A DNA stretch of 64,000 nt from Coptis chinensis (GCA_015680905.1 CM027382.1:7661501-7725500); one strand, 5' to 3'; shown: positions 44,261 to 55,811, counted from the first letter of the stretch. Made by a program: numbers and translations. The notes: generated by a model from the sequence alone, not told the origin.

Positions 44261-47200
44261 TGTAACGCCCGTATTTTTAAATACGTATTTTTTTTATATT
44301 TATTAATTAATTAAATTATTTATTTTCAAAATTCGCCGGATGGGACTCGGGGATACGTGGGGCCCGGTTTTTGGGCCGAAGTCGGGTGTTGGGCTTGGGT
44401 TTAGGACCCAGTATATAAACACATTTTTCTAGAAAATAGGGTTAGAGAGAAAAATAAAATATTAAAAAATGGAGGCGAGATGAAAATTTGGATTTCGGAG
44501 GGTGGAGCCTTGACGGTTCGGACGACGAGGGATTTAGGACAGTGAGTAGCTATTTTGCTATATCACGGATTTTGATTTTTTCAGATATCGGGGTATAGAT
44601 TTCTGTTTTTTATATATTGATAAACCGGCTCGGTATTAAAATTGAATTAAAATCATTTGAAACTTCGAATTTACCGTATCGACGGCTTTATGGCGTTGGG
44701 CGCTTAAAGCCCCATTACGTAAATCGGTGCTTTTCCTTATTTTTTACATTTTACACTCTTTTTGATTTTTGTGGCTTTGTTTGTTAATGGGGATCAAAAC
44801 CCGTGATTTGTGGATCGATGTTGCGGGGTATATGAGTTTGAAACTGTTAGAACAGTTCAAAACTCTTTGGAGCTTTGTTCATGGAGGCGCCCTACCATGA
44901 ATCCTACGCCATCATATTATGTTGTTGGGTTTTGGGGTATTTTGTTGGTTGAAATTGGTTGATGGACGTCGGGATTGAAGTTTGGGTACGCATTGGAAGC
45001 TCTCAAGAGGGGTCAATGGGCCGGACGCCATTCTTTAAAGCTATTGGGGTTGGGCTGTTTTGGTTTAGTGGTCGTGTTGTTCGCGCTTTGTTGTGTTGAG
45101 TGTGGGCATTTGGAAGCTTGAGGCCGCCATTAATGGCGGCAAGAAAGCTTTTAGATCTAGTTTTGGAGGTGAGGGAAATCGTGATTTGTTAGTATGGGAA
45201 GATTGGGTTTTTTCATATGAGTCAAAACCATTTTGGTGAGGAGTGGGATGGGAACGCCTGCATTGGTGGTGGTGGAGAGAGTTCTTTGGAGGAGGAAGAT
45301 GACTATTTAATTTGGGCACGGGGTTTGGGCCTTAGTGGTCATTGGTTGGGCGAAATGTTTAAGTTCTTTGGGGCCAAATTTCTATTTCTTGTTGGGCCGA
45401 TTTTTGGATTAAGTTGTGGGCGAAATGTTTTATTGGCTTGGCGAAATTTCAATAGTGGTTGGACCGAAATTTCAGTTTAGTGTTAGTTGTGGGCCGAGTT
45501 CTATTCCGGATTTAGGCCAAACTAATTAGCTGTTTTGGGCCAGTTCAGTCTAAAGTTTTTGGGTCCGTTTCTAATATTGCGTGGGGCCAGTCCATTGGAC
45601 TTAAAATAGATCTACATGGGTCTTCCGACTTTTAGACTTTCGGGTTTTAAGGTTTGGGCTTGTCCAGTTGGGTCCGAACTATGCCCTTAGCCATGAGCCC
45701 ATGAGCCATGTACCTTTGACCTTAGCCATGAACCATAGCTATGACCCTAGACTTGTCGAACACGAAAACGACAGTTTGACTTTTGACCAGGACATGTGGA
45801 CTTTGACCTTGACCATGACGTGTTGACCGTTGACCATTGACGGTTGACTTTGACCGTTGACTTTTCCAGTTTTTCACATATTTGATCATATGGATATATA
45901 TAGTAAGAAAATATTGTTGATATTATATAACTTGGTTGGTCATTATCTAATTAAGATTTGACGTGAGTAGTGTGTAAAGTATATAAATATTGGGCTTTGA
46001 TTGTAGACTTTTTGACTGTCTAATTGTGCTACGTTTTATGTTGTATATTGTATGGACAAGCCATAAAATAAAATGGTACGGAAACCTGCATAATTGGTTA
46101 GTCACTGTCTAAGAAAGATTTGACAGTGATGTTGTGTATTTTTGACACGTGACGATATTGAGATGTTAGGAGACATTATATTCCTAATACGTTATAATAA
46201 ATAATGTATGCGATACGTGGAAGCATTGTGACATGACATGATATAATACGTTATAATATATTGATGCAATATCTTGGAGAAATGTATATACACTCCATTA
46301 TTTTATATGTGAGATGCTAGTATAGCACTGGTGAATATTTGCCCACGGGAGTGTGGTGTAGTGCAATAATATATTGGCACGTGAAAGTATGAAATATGGT
46401 TATGAGATATATTGAGATATTTCTATATATTGTGGCTTAGTGCGATAAGGCAATTGACCTGCACGTGAGATAGTTGAATATTATTATGAGTCATTAATGT
46501 ATGACACCTGAATAAATTACATAACGAAAATCCTAGAACCTGACTACCACAACTCATGTGATTGGCCCTTCCGGGCGTTTAGTTAATCGAATGGCCGAGG
46601 CCCTTCCGGCGTTTCGATTAAAAATGAATTCGGGCGGCCCTCTGGCGAACGAATAGTGGCTTGATTATTCCGTCGCGAAAAATAGAACGATGATCGCATA
46701 ATATTTTTTATGCCGAATAGTGGCGGTGCTTACATAGATTTGGCTTCCGTGTGAGGATTTACGGTGTCGCGGCATCCCGCCGGGGTGGTTACGCACGGAG
46801 TGGCTCATTATGTAAAGGGAGGCATGTGGATGTACATGTTACGTTGGGTTTTGCGATTGTGGTAGCCAGGGAAACTAGGTAAGACATAGAACGGATTTTA
46901 GGGACACACAAAGAAAGTCTAAATTAATATAATTATGGTAATATGTTGGTAAATGATATATCTTTAGATAGATGATTGTATATGATTTGGTTGGTTAGTA
47001 TTTTAGTTAGAACCTAAGGCGCCTCGTGGAGGAACTAAATGCCTTTTTATTATGCGTATGGTATGTTGTATTAGTTGTTGGAAGTTAAGGCGCCTCAGTG
47101 GAGGAACTACCTGCCTAGATTATTGAACTTAAGGATGTTATATTAGTCGTTGAAAGTTAAGGCGCCTCGGTGGAGGAACTAACTGCCTTACGGATTGTGT

Positions 47201-47641
47201 ATATATATGTATTGTTATATGTTGTTTTTAGGGCTACTCACACCAGCATTGTTTATAATGCTGACCCGATATGCATGTTTGCTTATCGGGTGTGTTCATT
47301 CAATGAACATAGTTGATAAGTTTTGACAGGTTTAGTGTTGAAGATGATCGGTTGCTGCTTGTGGTTTGCGTTAGCATTGCATCTCAGGTTGAGTTTTGTT
47401 TTCCCTTGAGGTGATATAGATGTTCAGTTGAGATAATATTATTTGCATTTTCATTTGTAAATTGTTTTTGGTAATGAAGAGGACTTTGTATAAGTTAAAA
47501 TTTTTATTGGTTTTTAATTATCCGCATATTTTAAAACTGTTTATGGGCTTTTGGAAGTGGAGAGTGCGTCACACCTCGGAGATCGAAGAGTCGGGGACAA
47601 ATAATGTTTTTCCGAATTCTGTCGAAATTCGGGGTGTGACA
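44261..47641 (-). mobile_element. Solo LTR B, 3.4 kb, same family as A
   Basis: TGTAACGCCC...GGGGTGTGACA on the + strand, 3381 bp, flanked by the perfect 5-bp duplication taagc (44256-44260, 47642-47646). It is homologous to solo LTR A over the whole length, with scattered substitutions and indels. The different target duplications show two separate insertions rather than a duplicated block. It carries the same triplicated GGCGCCTC...GGAGGAACTA segment (47010-47190). Confidence 0.9.
45774..45870. promoter_or_regulatory. TTGAC (W-box core) cluster in solo LTR B
   Basis: Ten TTGAC words in about 95 bp, many as TTGACC, the WRKY-binding core. It sits at the matching place of the cluster in solo LTR A, yet the number and spacing differ. 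Confidence 0.45.
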
Positions 47642-48521
47642 TAAGCCGTTTAACCCTGAGATGGTCTTTTAATGTTATTTCTCAATTACATTACTGCTTT
47701 AATGGTTGAATTACATTAGTGCTTTAATGGTCGAAGATATCATATATTAACAATAATCATTTATGTTGGTCTTTTGAATTCTAATATATGGGTAGAGAAA
47801 TGAGGCATATAATAATTGCAAACATAATAAGGTTAATTGACAAACTGTTTTTACTATTAGAATATGGGAAAATAGTAGAACAATCACATAAAAATACAAA
47901 GTACAATTAGTTGAGGAAAAATCAATGTCAAACAACTTTTCTTGTGCTTGTATTGACAAATTTTATAGATAATTGATTAATTTCCATAAAGCCAAAATGA
48001 GGAAGAACGTGTTGTGAAGAATCCAAAATAGTTTTGAAGCAAGTATTAATAGGAAATTGAAAACTAACACACAAACTCATGTACTTAAATTGAAATAGTC
48101 AATAATGGAAAGGAATAATATGAAATGGGACAATATATACCTAGAGAGCCAAAAGGGATTCATTCTGCATGAGGAGCTATACAAACACACAATCCAATAG
48201 AAAGCCTAGGTTTTCAAATTATGAAAAATCAAAAGTAGAAAGCACATATTGCATCTCCTAGTTATGGAATGGGAATTCATGATACAACTTTCACTAAATA
48301 TGAAACAATAACTGCATTACCTAAGATAAAGTAAGCTTCCTTCAAGGTTGATTTGCATTTGTGCATTAGGCACTTACATGCTCTTCTTTCGACTTTCGTA
48401 GTAGTTTCTCATGATGCAAATAAAGCAGCCCTGCAAATCCAAGTATTCTATCAGTTTGTTCACTTTTTTGCAATCAATTTGATCCTTTATTTCACTTTAT
48501 GAAAAAGAGCATCAAGTAGAG

Positions 48522-48655
48522 GTGAACATACAAGTTAAAGCATCTTTCTGGTAGCAAAGACTTCTATTCGGGTGAACATATCAATTAGAGCATCTTTGTG
48601 GTAGCAAGGACTTCTATTTGGGTGAACATGCCAATTAGAGCATCTTTGTGGATCA
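48522..48655. repeat. Three tandem copies of a ~50-bp unit
   Basis: The unit reads approximately ggtgaacatatcaattagag then catctttgtggtagcaaggacttctattt. The first copy is the most diverged. Confidence 0.8.
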
Positions 48656-48789
48656 CACTGAATCAACATAAATTTGTTAGAGTTACATGAGTCTAGTATT
48701 ATGATTACACGTAAAATGAAATGACTTGAAGCTATTAACATAATATGAACACACTTACTTTGTATGACTTTTGACATTTTCATATATAG

Positions 48790-48966
48790 TGTTATAATCT
48801 CTTGTGAGTTAGGTACTTGTCCATTAAGTCTAAGAACTGCAAAACCTTCTCAGTTATAATCTTCTTGTCAGTCTTCTCTTGACCTTCACCAGTGCAACTA
48901 TGCTTACTTGCAAGCGTATTCAACAATTTTAGCAACTCTTGAATTGGGGATCTAACCATTAGACTT
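48790..48966 (-). CDS. Candidate terminal exon of an unrecognised gene
   Basis: Minus strand, after a TTATAG acceptor. About 57 codons are open to a TAA stop: SLMVRSPIQELLKLLNTLAS, then a Lys/Glu-rich part, then EKVLQFLDLMDKYLTHKRL. The amphipathic, Leu-rich composition looks like real helical protein. I do not recognise the family. The upstream exon would lie right of 48970 and was not found; the MULE at 49781 may have separated it. Confidence 0.3.
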
Positions 48967-49780
48967 CTATAAGCATCATTATCAGATTAATAAAATGGTG
49001 ACTTGATTAACATATATATTTTCCTTTGGTGGAAAAATTAACATCCTTTATTATTTATCAACCCCTCGGGATACATAAATAAACCCTCAACAAAGAAAAG
49101 TCAAAGAAAATATTATCTATCATATTAAAATATTATCAGAGTAAAGTCAAAGGAAAATGTATCGGTTAATCATGTAATGTAATAAAAATAAGTCAAAGAA
49201 AAGCTCATCCAACGTCATGCTAGCGAGTTGTGCTGGACACGTGTATAATATACATTGGCTGTGTATATTAGTCCCTCACAGCTATGATCAAATAACATTT
49301 GTAATAACGAGCTCTTATGCTTAGTATAATGCGAACTAAGGCACACACAGCGAGGTGTATTCATAATTTCCTAGCATACCGCTCAATGATGTTACAGAAC
49401 GAGCAAAGCCATTTTGGAGAATGGATTACGTTAGAGAGAGAGTATTTTCCTTTTACCCCAAGTGTAGGATCTAAGAAGGTTCTATTTAGCGGGAAGACAA
49501 AAAAATTCTAACTATGTTATACTTAATTTCTTGAGATGCACACACTTTACCTTGCAAGGAAATCTATTGTATTATCTATTATGATTAGTCAACACTAAGC
49601 AACCAAAACCACAAATGCACACTTTAAAGTTATACCCATCCAATGGTAACAAAATATCATAGCTAAGAGGATTTTTGACAAAAGTCACCCCTAAACTTGC
49701 CCCCGATAACCAGTTACACCCCTAAATTTTTTTCCAAGCGAAAAAAAACCTTGAAGTTGTTAATGCCAAACACAACTATT

Positions 49781-50043
49781 AGTTTGCTTGATGTTGTCAA
49801 CAACATATGACGTATTTTATTTTTTAAATGACGTCATATATAATTTTTCTTACCTGGCGCATGCCTAATGGATGAGATAGAAGGTCAACGCCAACTCAAA
49901 AATCAAAATCCAAAATCCCCCAAATTGAAACCCTAGGTCTCAAGTAAAAATTCTCATTCCCACAAATTAAAAACCAAGCCCACTCCAATAGGTTCAAACG
50001 AACATCCATCCCTTCTCCAACTCCAATCCCTTCTCTAACTCCA
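49781..50043. repeat. Left inverted repeat of the MULE
   Basis: Reverse complement of about 52674-52927, around 85% identical by eye, with small indels. Confidence 0.82.
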
Positions 50044-50137
50044 AACCCTATCACAAATTCTCCCAAATTCTTATCAATTTCCTTCTATTTTCTTAACACT
50101 TTTGAATTTAACTACATCATATCATCTACATCGGTGA

Positions 50138-50416
50138 ATTAAGTTGGTTCTTGTTTCTGTGGGGTTGAAACTAAAATAAGAAGGTCAGGTACATCGAAAA
50201 TCCAGGAAGAAAATTCATTGGGTGTAGATACTATCTGAAAAGGTGTGAATTCTTCACTTGGGCGGATGAGCAGGAGAATGAAAAGATCAAAGCTCTTGAG
50301 ACGGAGAAGGAAAAACTGGCGAGCCAAGTTTTTGAGTTGAAGAAGGCGAACGAAATGAAGAAAATGATCATTGTTATTCTTGTTTGTTTCATATATATGC
50401 TTTTATTTGTTTAAGT
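50138..50416 (+). pseudogene. GRF-type zinc-finger protein fragment in the MULE
   Basis: The first frame reads SCFCGVETKIRRSGTSK. One frame change later the next is NPGRKFIGCRYYLKRCEFF, then TWADEQ. The CxCG...NPGR.F.GC...C.FF.W pattern is the GRF zinc finger. A helical, charged segment (ENEKIKALETEKEKLASQVF) and a hydrophobic C-terminal segment (MIIVILVCFIYMLLFV) follow, then TAA at about 50416. This layout (GRF finger, coiled coil, one membrane helix) is common in small plant proteins of unknown role. A single-base frame change breaks it. It is either captured host sequence or a passenger usual for this MULE family. Confidence 0.6.
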
Positions 50417-50879
50417 GATTGTAATGGAGTTTTAGTCTAAAATGTGGTAATGGAGTGTTGTAAGTGACTGTAATGGTGTTGTAGTGGAGTTTCATTAATG
50501 AAAAGTTGTTAGAATTTGTATTCGAATACTTGCAATGAATGGATGAAATGTTCCTTGAATTTGTGAATAACTTTGTTCAGTTCAGTTCACGCATTGTATT
50601 GTTCAGTAACGTGGTGCAAAATGATGGTCGATTCGAGTCTAATTGTTTACAGGTTCAACGTACGTAAGGTAGTTAAAATTAAGTCTTGCGGTCTTTGTAT
50701 TTGTCTTTTACATTCTTTAGGAATGCATACATATATATAGGTAAACGAGCATTCTTTTAATATACAGTTTTGAATTCAAGATCGAAAGTATCTGAGAACA
50801 CACTTTGCATTAATCAAACATGGTTCATATATTGTCTTAGACCAACAAACATACCCAAAAACATAAGAAATAAATCCAA

Positions 50880-52676
50880 CGATGATATGTTTATCCCTTC
50901 TTGTTAGCCATGGCACACAACCGATTCTTCCTTGTAGCAGTTTGTGGTCTTGTACTCTTAGAAGGGCTGCCAACACTAGATGATTGTGTTCCTAATGTTG
51001 CTCTTTCAAAACTGCAGCAACCTGAGATCTTGTATCCTTAGATAAGCTGGAAGCACTTGATAATTGTGTGCCTAACGGTGTTGCACTGCTAACATTTGTA
51101 GATGTCTGCAAATCAGTGCTTGTCTTAGGTGGTTTCCTATTTTTTGGCATCATACTTGGGTCATACATACCTGGCTCATACCATTTGCCCCTTTTCTACC
51201 CCACAAGCTGCACAAAAGAAAATTATAATTTTCAAATTAAACCCAACTAAATATTTCACAAAATAACTCTTTTACGCTTGTATATCAAAACTTATATGAT
51301 ACCTTCACAAAAGTCCTCCCAGTTATTTTGGATGTATACACTCCAAGTCCAATAGGTGCCTTTTCTTTAATTTTTCTTTGTTGAATAGGTACATTGGCCG
51401 GTTGGTACATCATTGCTCGAGACTTCATTGGCTGGTACATCATTGCTTGGTATTGCATTATCTACTTCAGTGACCTAAAATTGTATGAGCACAAATTAAA
51501 TTATATAATTTATTGTTATATATACATAAAATAAACAAAATAGACATACTTACTGGTTCTACAGGTGGTTCGGTAGGTGGTTATTTATACCTTGCTTTGT
51601 TATGCCCATACTCCTTATAATTGGAGCATCGCATTTGCTTTCCTCTCCTTGATAGTTTTCCTGACTTGTCCAAATCTTCATGTGGATCCTTCGTTCCTCC
51701 TATTCGTTGCTGGTCTTCCAGGCATTCTTATTTTTTTTGGAGGTAATAACTTAGGGTATTGTGTTTTTTGTCCATTGTCTTTCGCCACACAAAGGAAGCA
51801 TGAACTCGTCATAAGCCTTGGACACCGAACTAGATGTATACCATGATGCCACATAGCTGTTAGGATTCTCTTTTCTACAAAAAGATGGCTGATATTGCAT
51901 GAGCGCATGGAATGCCATTTAAGTCCCACCTTCTGCAAGAATAAGTCCCCGTTCCCGTGTCAACAACATACGAATCATCATAGTTTGGCTTTCTTATTTC
52001 AAACATATTACCCCTAGAGTAAATACTAGTCCACTTTCTACTCACCAATTTGTTCTCTTCTAAAAGTTTTCTAATTCTTGGTGCCAACTTGTCAATCCAT
52101 CTCTGAATTTCCGTGTTCTTCTTTTGTATCCTGGTCATCAAATAAGTTATAGTGTCCTCCAACATATGAATGATTGGTTTCCTTCTTGCTTCAATGATTT
52201 GGCCATTAAAGCATTCACTCATGTTGTTTTCTACTGCATCACAACTAGACGTGTTAAGGAAATATGCTCTACACCGTTACTTTGGGTTTTGCTTCTTTCT
52301 CAAGTAATCTTCAGCATCTTTCGAAATAGCCTTAATTTCAGTCATTACACTTTCAAATTCTTCTTCAGTAGGACTCTTACTAGTTTTCCAAAACAAAACC
52401 CTTAACAAAGCAGTACCGCTAAAGGTCTTCCTAAAGTTCGCATATATTTGTCTTGCACAACACCTATGTTCTGCCGAAGGCAATAGCATATCCACTGCAG
52501 CTATGAGACCTTTCTGTTGGTTTGAGATCACAGTCCACCCAAGCCCATCTACCTCCCCAATGTCCTGAAGCAGCAATTCCAGAAACCAAATTAAACCCAA
52601 GATTTTGTGTTCTCACCTTCAACCACAGCCCATGAAATTGGGTACATTTGATTATTCCCATCTCGACCCACAGCTG
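50880..52676 (-). pseudogene. MULE transposase (5'-deleted, one stop, frameshifts)
   Basis: Minus strand. The frame starts next to the right inverted repeat with SAVGRDGNNQMYPISWAVVE (52675-52620), then after a frame change GWTVISNQQKGLIAAVDMLL and AEHRCCARQIYANFRK, the conserved MULE transposase domain. One in-frame TAA (about 52258) separates it from ENNMSECFNGQIIEARRKPI and a SWIM zinc finger (YSCRRWDLNGIPCAHAISAI, near 51940-51880). A CCHC knuckle near 51620-51600 reads CSNYKEYGHNKARY, with two Cys changed to Tyr. The N-terminal half, with the first catalytic Asp, is missing. Confidence 0.8.
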
Positions 52677-52927
52677 AAGTTAGAGAAGAGATGGATTTTC
52701 GTCTGAACCAATTGGGCTAGGCTTGGTTTTTAATTTGTGGGCGTGAGAATTTTTATTTGAGAACTAGGGTTTCAATTTGGGGGATTTTGGATTTTGATTT
52801 CTACGTTGGCATTGACTTCCACCTCATCCATGCACACGCCAGGTAAGAAAAATTATATATGAAGTCATTTAAAAAACGAAATACGTCATATGTTGTTAAC
52901 GACATCAAACAAACTAACAGTTGTGCA
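52674..52927. repeat. Right inverted repeat of the MULE
   Basis: Partner of 49781-50043. Homology stops abruptly at agttgtg. Confidence 0.82.
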
Positions 52928-53427
52928 GGGCGTGGTGGACAAACTATTGTTTTTTCTATCGAATCAGTTGAACGTCACAAAATAACGTTACTTGGAACTC
53001 AATGAACTTCCTTCGAATCAATTGAAATTCACAAAGAACTTACTTGAAAATCGAAAGGCATCCAAGACTTGTTGATTCCACTAATAGAGTACCAAGATAT
53101 GAGAGATAAACAAGATAAAACACTTCTTTAAACAAATTTTCATTAATCTATAATACCATCTACATTTGGTTCCACTGAGATATTATACAGTGGAACCCCT
53201 CTAACAGGTGAAGCATTTCTCACTAGCCAGACCATAAACACATGCTCTCAACAAAATTCTTGGTCAAACATAGCTAATCCACATTCAATTGTACTATAGA
53301 TAATCCTTACAAATCTTGGGAATATGCATATTTGTCACTTGACTGACCAACAAAAACCGTGAAGAGAACAAACATGGCAGTGAGATGATGTTAGGAGAAA
53401 TCCAAAAGCAAAAGTAGTAAATCCCAC
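52928..53427. other. Gene-free AT-rich stretch
   Basis: Short repeats of cgaatcaattgaa and gtcacaaaat type near 52960-53040. Nothing else seen. Confidence 0.4.
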
Positions 53428-53756
53428 CTAAGGGTGAAACTCGGGCAGGTTGGGTCGGGTTGAGGCCTAACCCGAGTCTAACCCGAGTTATAAATGTTTT
53501 AGACCAAACCCTAGTCGGTTCTTAAGTTTTCAATCCAAGCCCAACTCGGGTTAGTTAGGTTGGGTCGGGTTGGTCAAGTTTCTCGGGTTTTAATATTAAA
53601 TAATAAAAAACTCAACGCCTTTTAACTGTTAAATAAATAAATTAAGAGGTAAATAATACTGAAATTCAATATTCTAACACTGAGTCGGGTTTTAATTTTA
53701 CAAGACCAAGCCCGGACCACAGATCTGAAATAATAGCCCAGGACCAACAAAAGTCT
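53428..53756. mobile_element. Possible hAT-type nonautonomous element fragment
   Basis: It begins aagggtgaaactcgggcaggttgggtcgggtt, wording often seen at the ends of plant hAT-type elements, with repeated ACTCGGGTT and GGTTGGGTCGG. No matching right end or 8-bp duplication was found, so it is at best truncated. Confidence 0.3.
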
Positions 53757-53943
53757 TTAGATGATATATATAATATAATTTGCAAAATCTGACGGGAATG
53801 TAGCATTAGTAAAGAGGTCGCTCCAGTGTCCTAGGCCCCACTGCGAGCGAGTATACGAGGAGCCCGAGATCGAGCCCTCGCGTTCCCATATCGTTTTTAT
53901 TTTATGTTTTTTTTCTCTGTTAAAAACACCCTTCAGCAATCTT
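53757..53943 (+). repeat. Dispersed repeat copy 1, SINE-like
   Basis: It shares gatgatatata, ttgcaaaatctgacggga, ccccactgcgag, ctcgcgt, cgtttttattttatgttttt and cacccttcagcaatc with 60854-61130, in the same order and strand. The central part (gtagcattagtaaagaggtc, later gagatcgagccctcgcg) resembles A and B boxes of a tRNA-derived SINE, and a T-rich tail follows. It lies directly before the broken methylesterase exon. Confidence 0.5.
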
Positions 53944-54001
53944 GTTGAGTCCCCGAGTGCGTGGACAAGCATGTTGAGTCCCCGAGTGCGTGGACAAGCA
54001 T
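53944..54001 (+). repeat. Two tandem copies of a 29-bp unit
   Basis: gttgagtccccgagtgcgtg plus gacaagcat appears twice without a mismatch. The second copy is in frame with the first methylesterase exon. Confidence 0.9.
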
Positions 54002-55811
54002 TTTTTGATGATTCGGTAAATTCTGAAAGGAGGGTTCAGACATTGTCAAGGGAGAAAAGAGAGTACATTCGGTTTACAAGTGTTAAGAGGAAGAAGGATT
54101 TTGTTCATGGAGAAGGGTTTGGAGCACGGTATAAGACTGTTGCTCTGCCATAGATCTCTTGGCTGATTACGCTAAGCCCCTGATTGATTATTTACAGAAC
54201 TTACCTGAAGAAGAAAAGGTGTGAGTGTGCTAGTGATGGTGTGATCCTTTTGTCTGTAATCCTTTTGGCTGGCCACAGTTGTGGAGGAGCAAGCATCTCA
54301 TATGCTTTTGAGTGTTGCCCAAAAAAGATTTCAAAAGCAGTTTTTGTCTGTGCTACAATGGTTTCGGATGGGCAGAAGCCTTTTGATGTGTTTGCTGAAG
54401 AGGTATGTTACCTTTAATTTCTCATGTGATCATAATTAAAACCAAAATATGGTCGTGAAGATGATACACACATCTCTCTCTTAGCTTGTGTTTCACCAAC
54501 TGGCGACTCCTACTTGTGCTTTAAGTTAGTAACTTAGTACACTCAAATGTCAAATCATATATCTTTAAACTAAGAAATAAAATTTACAAACCCCTACAAT
54601 GATACAAGTAACTGGGTGGCCCAGCCTAACGAAGTATCGGCTGTATGTGTAGTATCTATTGTCTTCCAGACCTTTCAGTCAACTTGGATGACGCACACTG
54701 GTAATAACATATTGCTCTAGGAGTTAAATGTAATTCCAAGCCATAACAAGTTTACCTGCGGATGAGATCATGGGATTGAAATACTTAAACTCATCATATT
54801 GTTAGGGGTCGGATCATACACATAAAACCAAACTCCTTAGTGCTTACTGCATAGAGAGCTGAAATTAGAAACTGCTCACTCATAAGAAGGTATTGGACCA
54901 GAGGCAGCCTCAAGTTTTAAATATCATACGATATTTAATACTTCTAAAAAATTTGCAGCTGGGATTCTACTTTTAAATTTTATCTTCTAGTGGGATTAAA
55001 TTTACTTTGACGCACATCCTCCTTGACTTGTCTGTTAGTAACACACTAATCGATTGGTGCAGATAGGATCTGCTGAGATGTTTGTGCAGGAATCCCAATT
55101 GCTAGTATATGGCAATGGTCAAGACAAGCCCCCTACTAGTCTGAGGTTTGATAAGCAGCAGACGAAGGGCTTATACTTCAACCAGACTCCTTCTAAGGTA
55201 TGGTTGAACTTGGATGATTGAGGATCTTGTTTCTCTGCACTGTTGTTGAATAAGTTGTTAGATATAAAACCTCTTTATGTTGTTTTAGTCGTCCTAGTTT
55301 ATCGTTGTAATTCTTTGGTTATTGATTTCCATGCTTGAGTAAATTTTATTAAATATTAATACATACAAAATTTATCAGAAGCATAAATGATTCTAGTTAG
55401 TACTTAGTACCTAGTGGAATAATGAGATGTTGGCTTGGATAAGCTAACTCTAGATCTGATACTTTTCTTGTGAATATACTAGTGAATATACTTATGATCT
55501 TGTATAATGAATTTAACTGAAGATCCACTACATTTCAGGATGTTGCACTGGCCACAGTTTCCATGAGACCCATCCCTTTGGAACCAATCATGGAGAAGCT
55601 TTCACTCACGCCAGCAAATTATGGCACAAGCAGGCGGTTCTTTGTTCAGACTCTTGATGATCACGCTCTTTCTCCAGATGTCCAAGAAAAGCTTGTCAGA
55701 GATAACCCACCTGCGGGTGTCTTCAAGATTAAAGGCAGTGACCATTGCCCTTTCTTCTCAAAGCCACAGTCGCTGCACAAAACTCTTCTCGAAATCGCAC
55801 AGATCCCATAA
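53973..55811 (+). pseudogene. MES: Methylesterase (MES11-MES15 type, alpha/beta hydrolase), broken
   Basis: Exon 1 runs to 54402; exon 2 is 55063-55197 and exon 3 is 55539-55811, all with GT-AG borders in frame. Exons 2 and 3 are intact: IGSAEMFVQESQLLVYGNGQ; then DVALATVSMRPIPLEPIMEK, LDDHALSPDVQEKLV and the catalytic-His region KGSDHCPFFSKP. Exon 1 keeps the nucleophile elbow GHSCGG and an HGEGFGA oxyanion-type loop. It has lost residues before HGEG and after FGA, has a ~30-codon deletion near 54148, and has a ~38-bp insertion with TGA after EEEKV that partly duplicates the next bases. The normal N-terminus is replaced by repeat DNA. Family members hydrolyse methyl esters of hormones such as IAA, JA or SA; the plastid-type subgroup is poorly characterised. 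Confidence 0.75.

Larger units (their letters stand above)
47647..49780. other. AT-rich host DNA with possible exons
   Basis: No transposon seen. A minus-strand stretch at about 48432-48378 has an acceptor (TTTGCAG), an open frame (LLYLHHEKLLRKSKEEH) and a GTAAGT donor. It could be an internal exon of an unknown gene. A second candidate at 48790-48966 and a small repeat at 48522-48655 are listed separately. Confidence 0.3.
49781..52927 (-). mobile_element. Mutator-like element (MULE) with long inverted repeats, decayed
   Basis: The left arm (about 49781-50043) and the right arm (about 52674-52927) are inverted copies, both containing TACCTGGCG/CGCCAGGTA and a run ending in cttctctaactcc. Between them are a transposase gene on the minus strand and a GRF-type zinc-finger fragment on the plus strand. 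The outer ends are not both preserved: left of 49781 and right of 52927 the sequences no longer match, so the target duplication cannot be read. The right arm runs straight into the middle of the transposase, showing an internal deletion. Confidence 0.82.

Noticed and set aside
40486..47641. DNA transposon interpretation of the two 3.4-kb units
   Set aside because: Ends are TG...CA with 5-bp duplications and TGTCAC/GTTACA termini, which fits LTRs. There is no transposase and no long inverted repeat.
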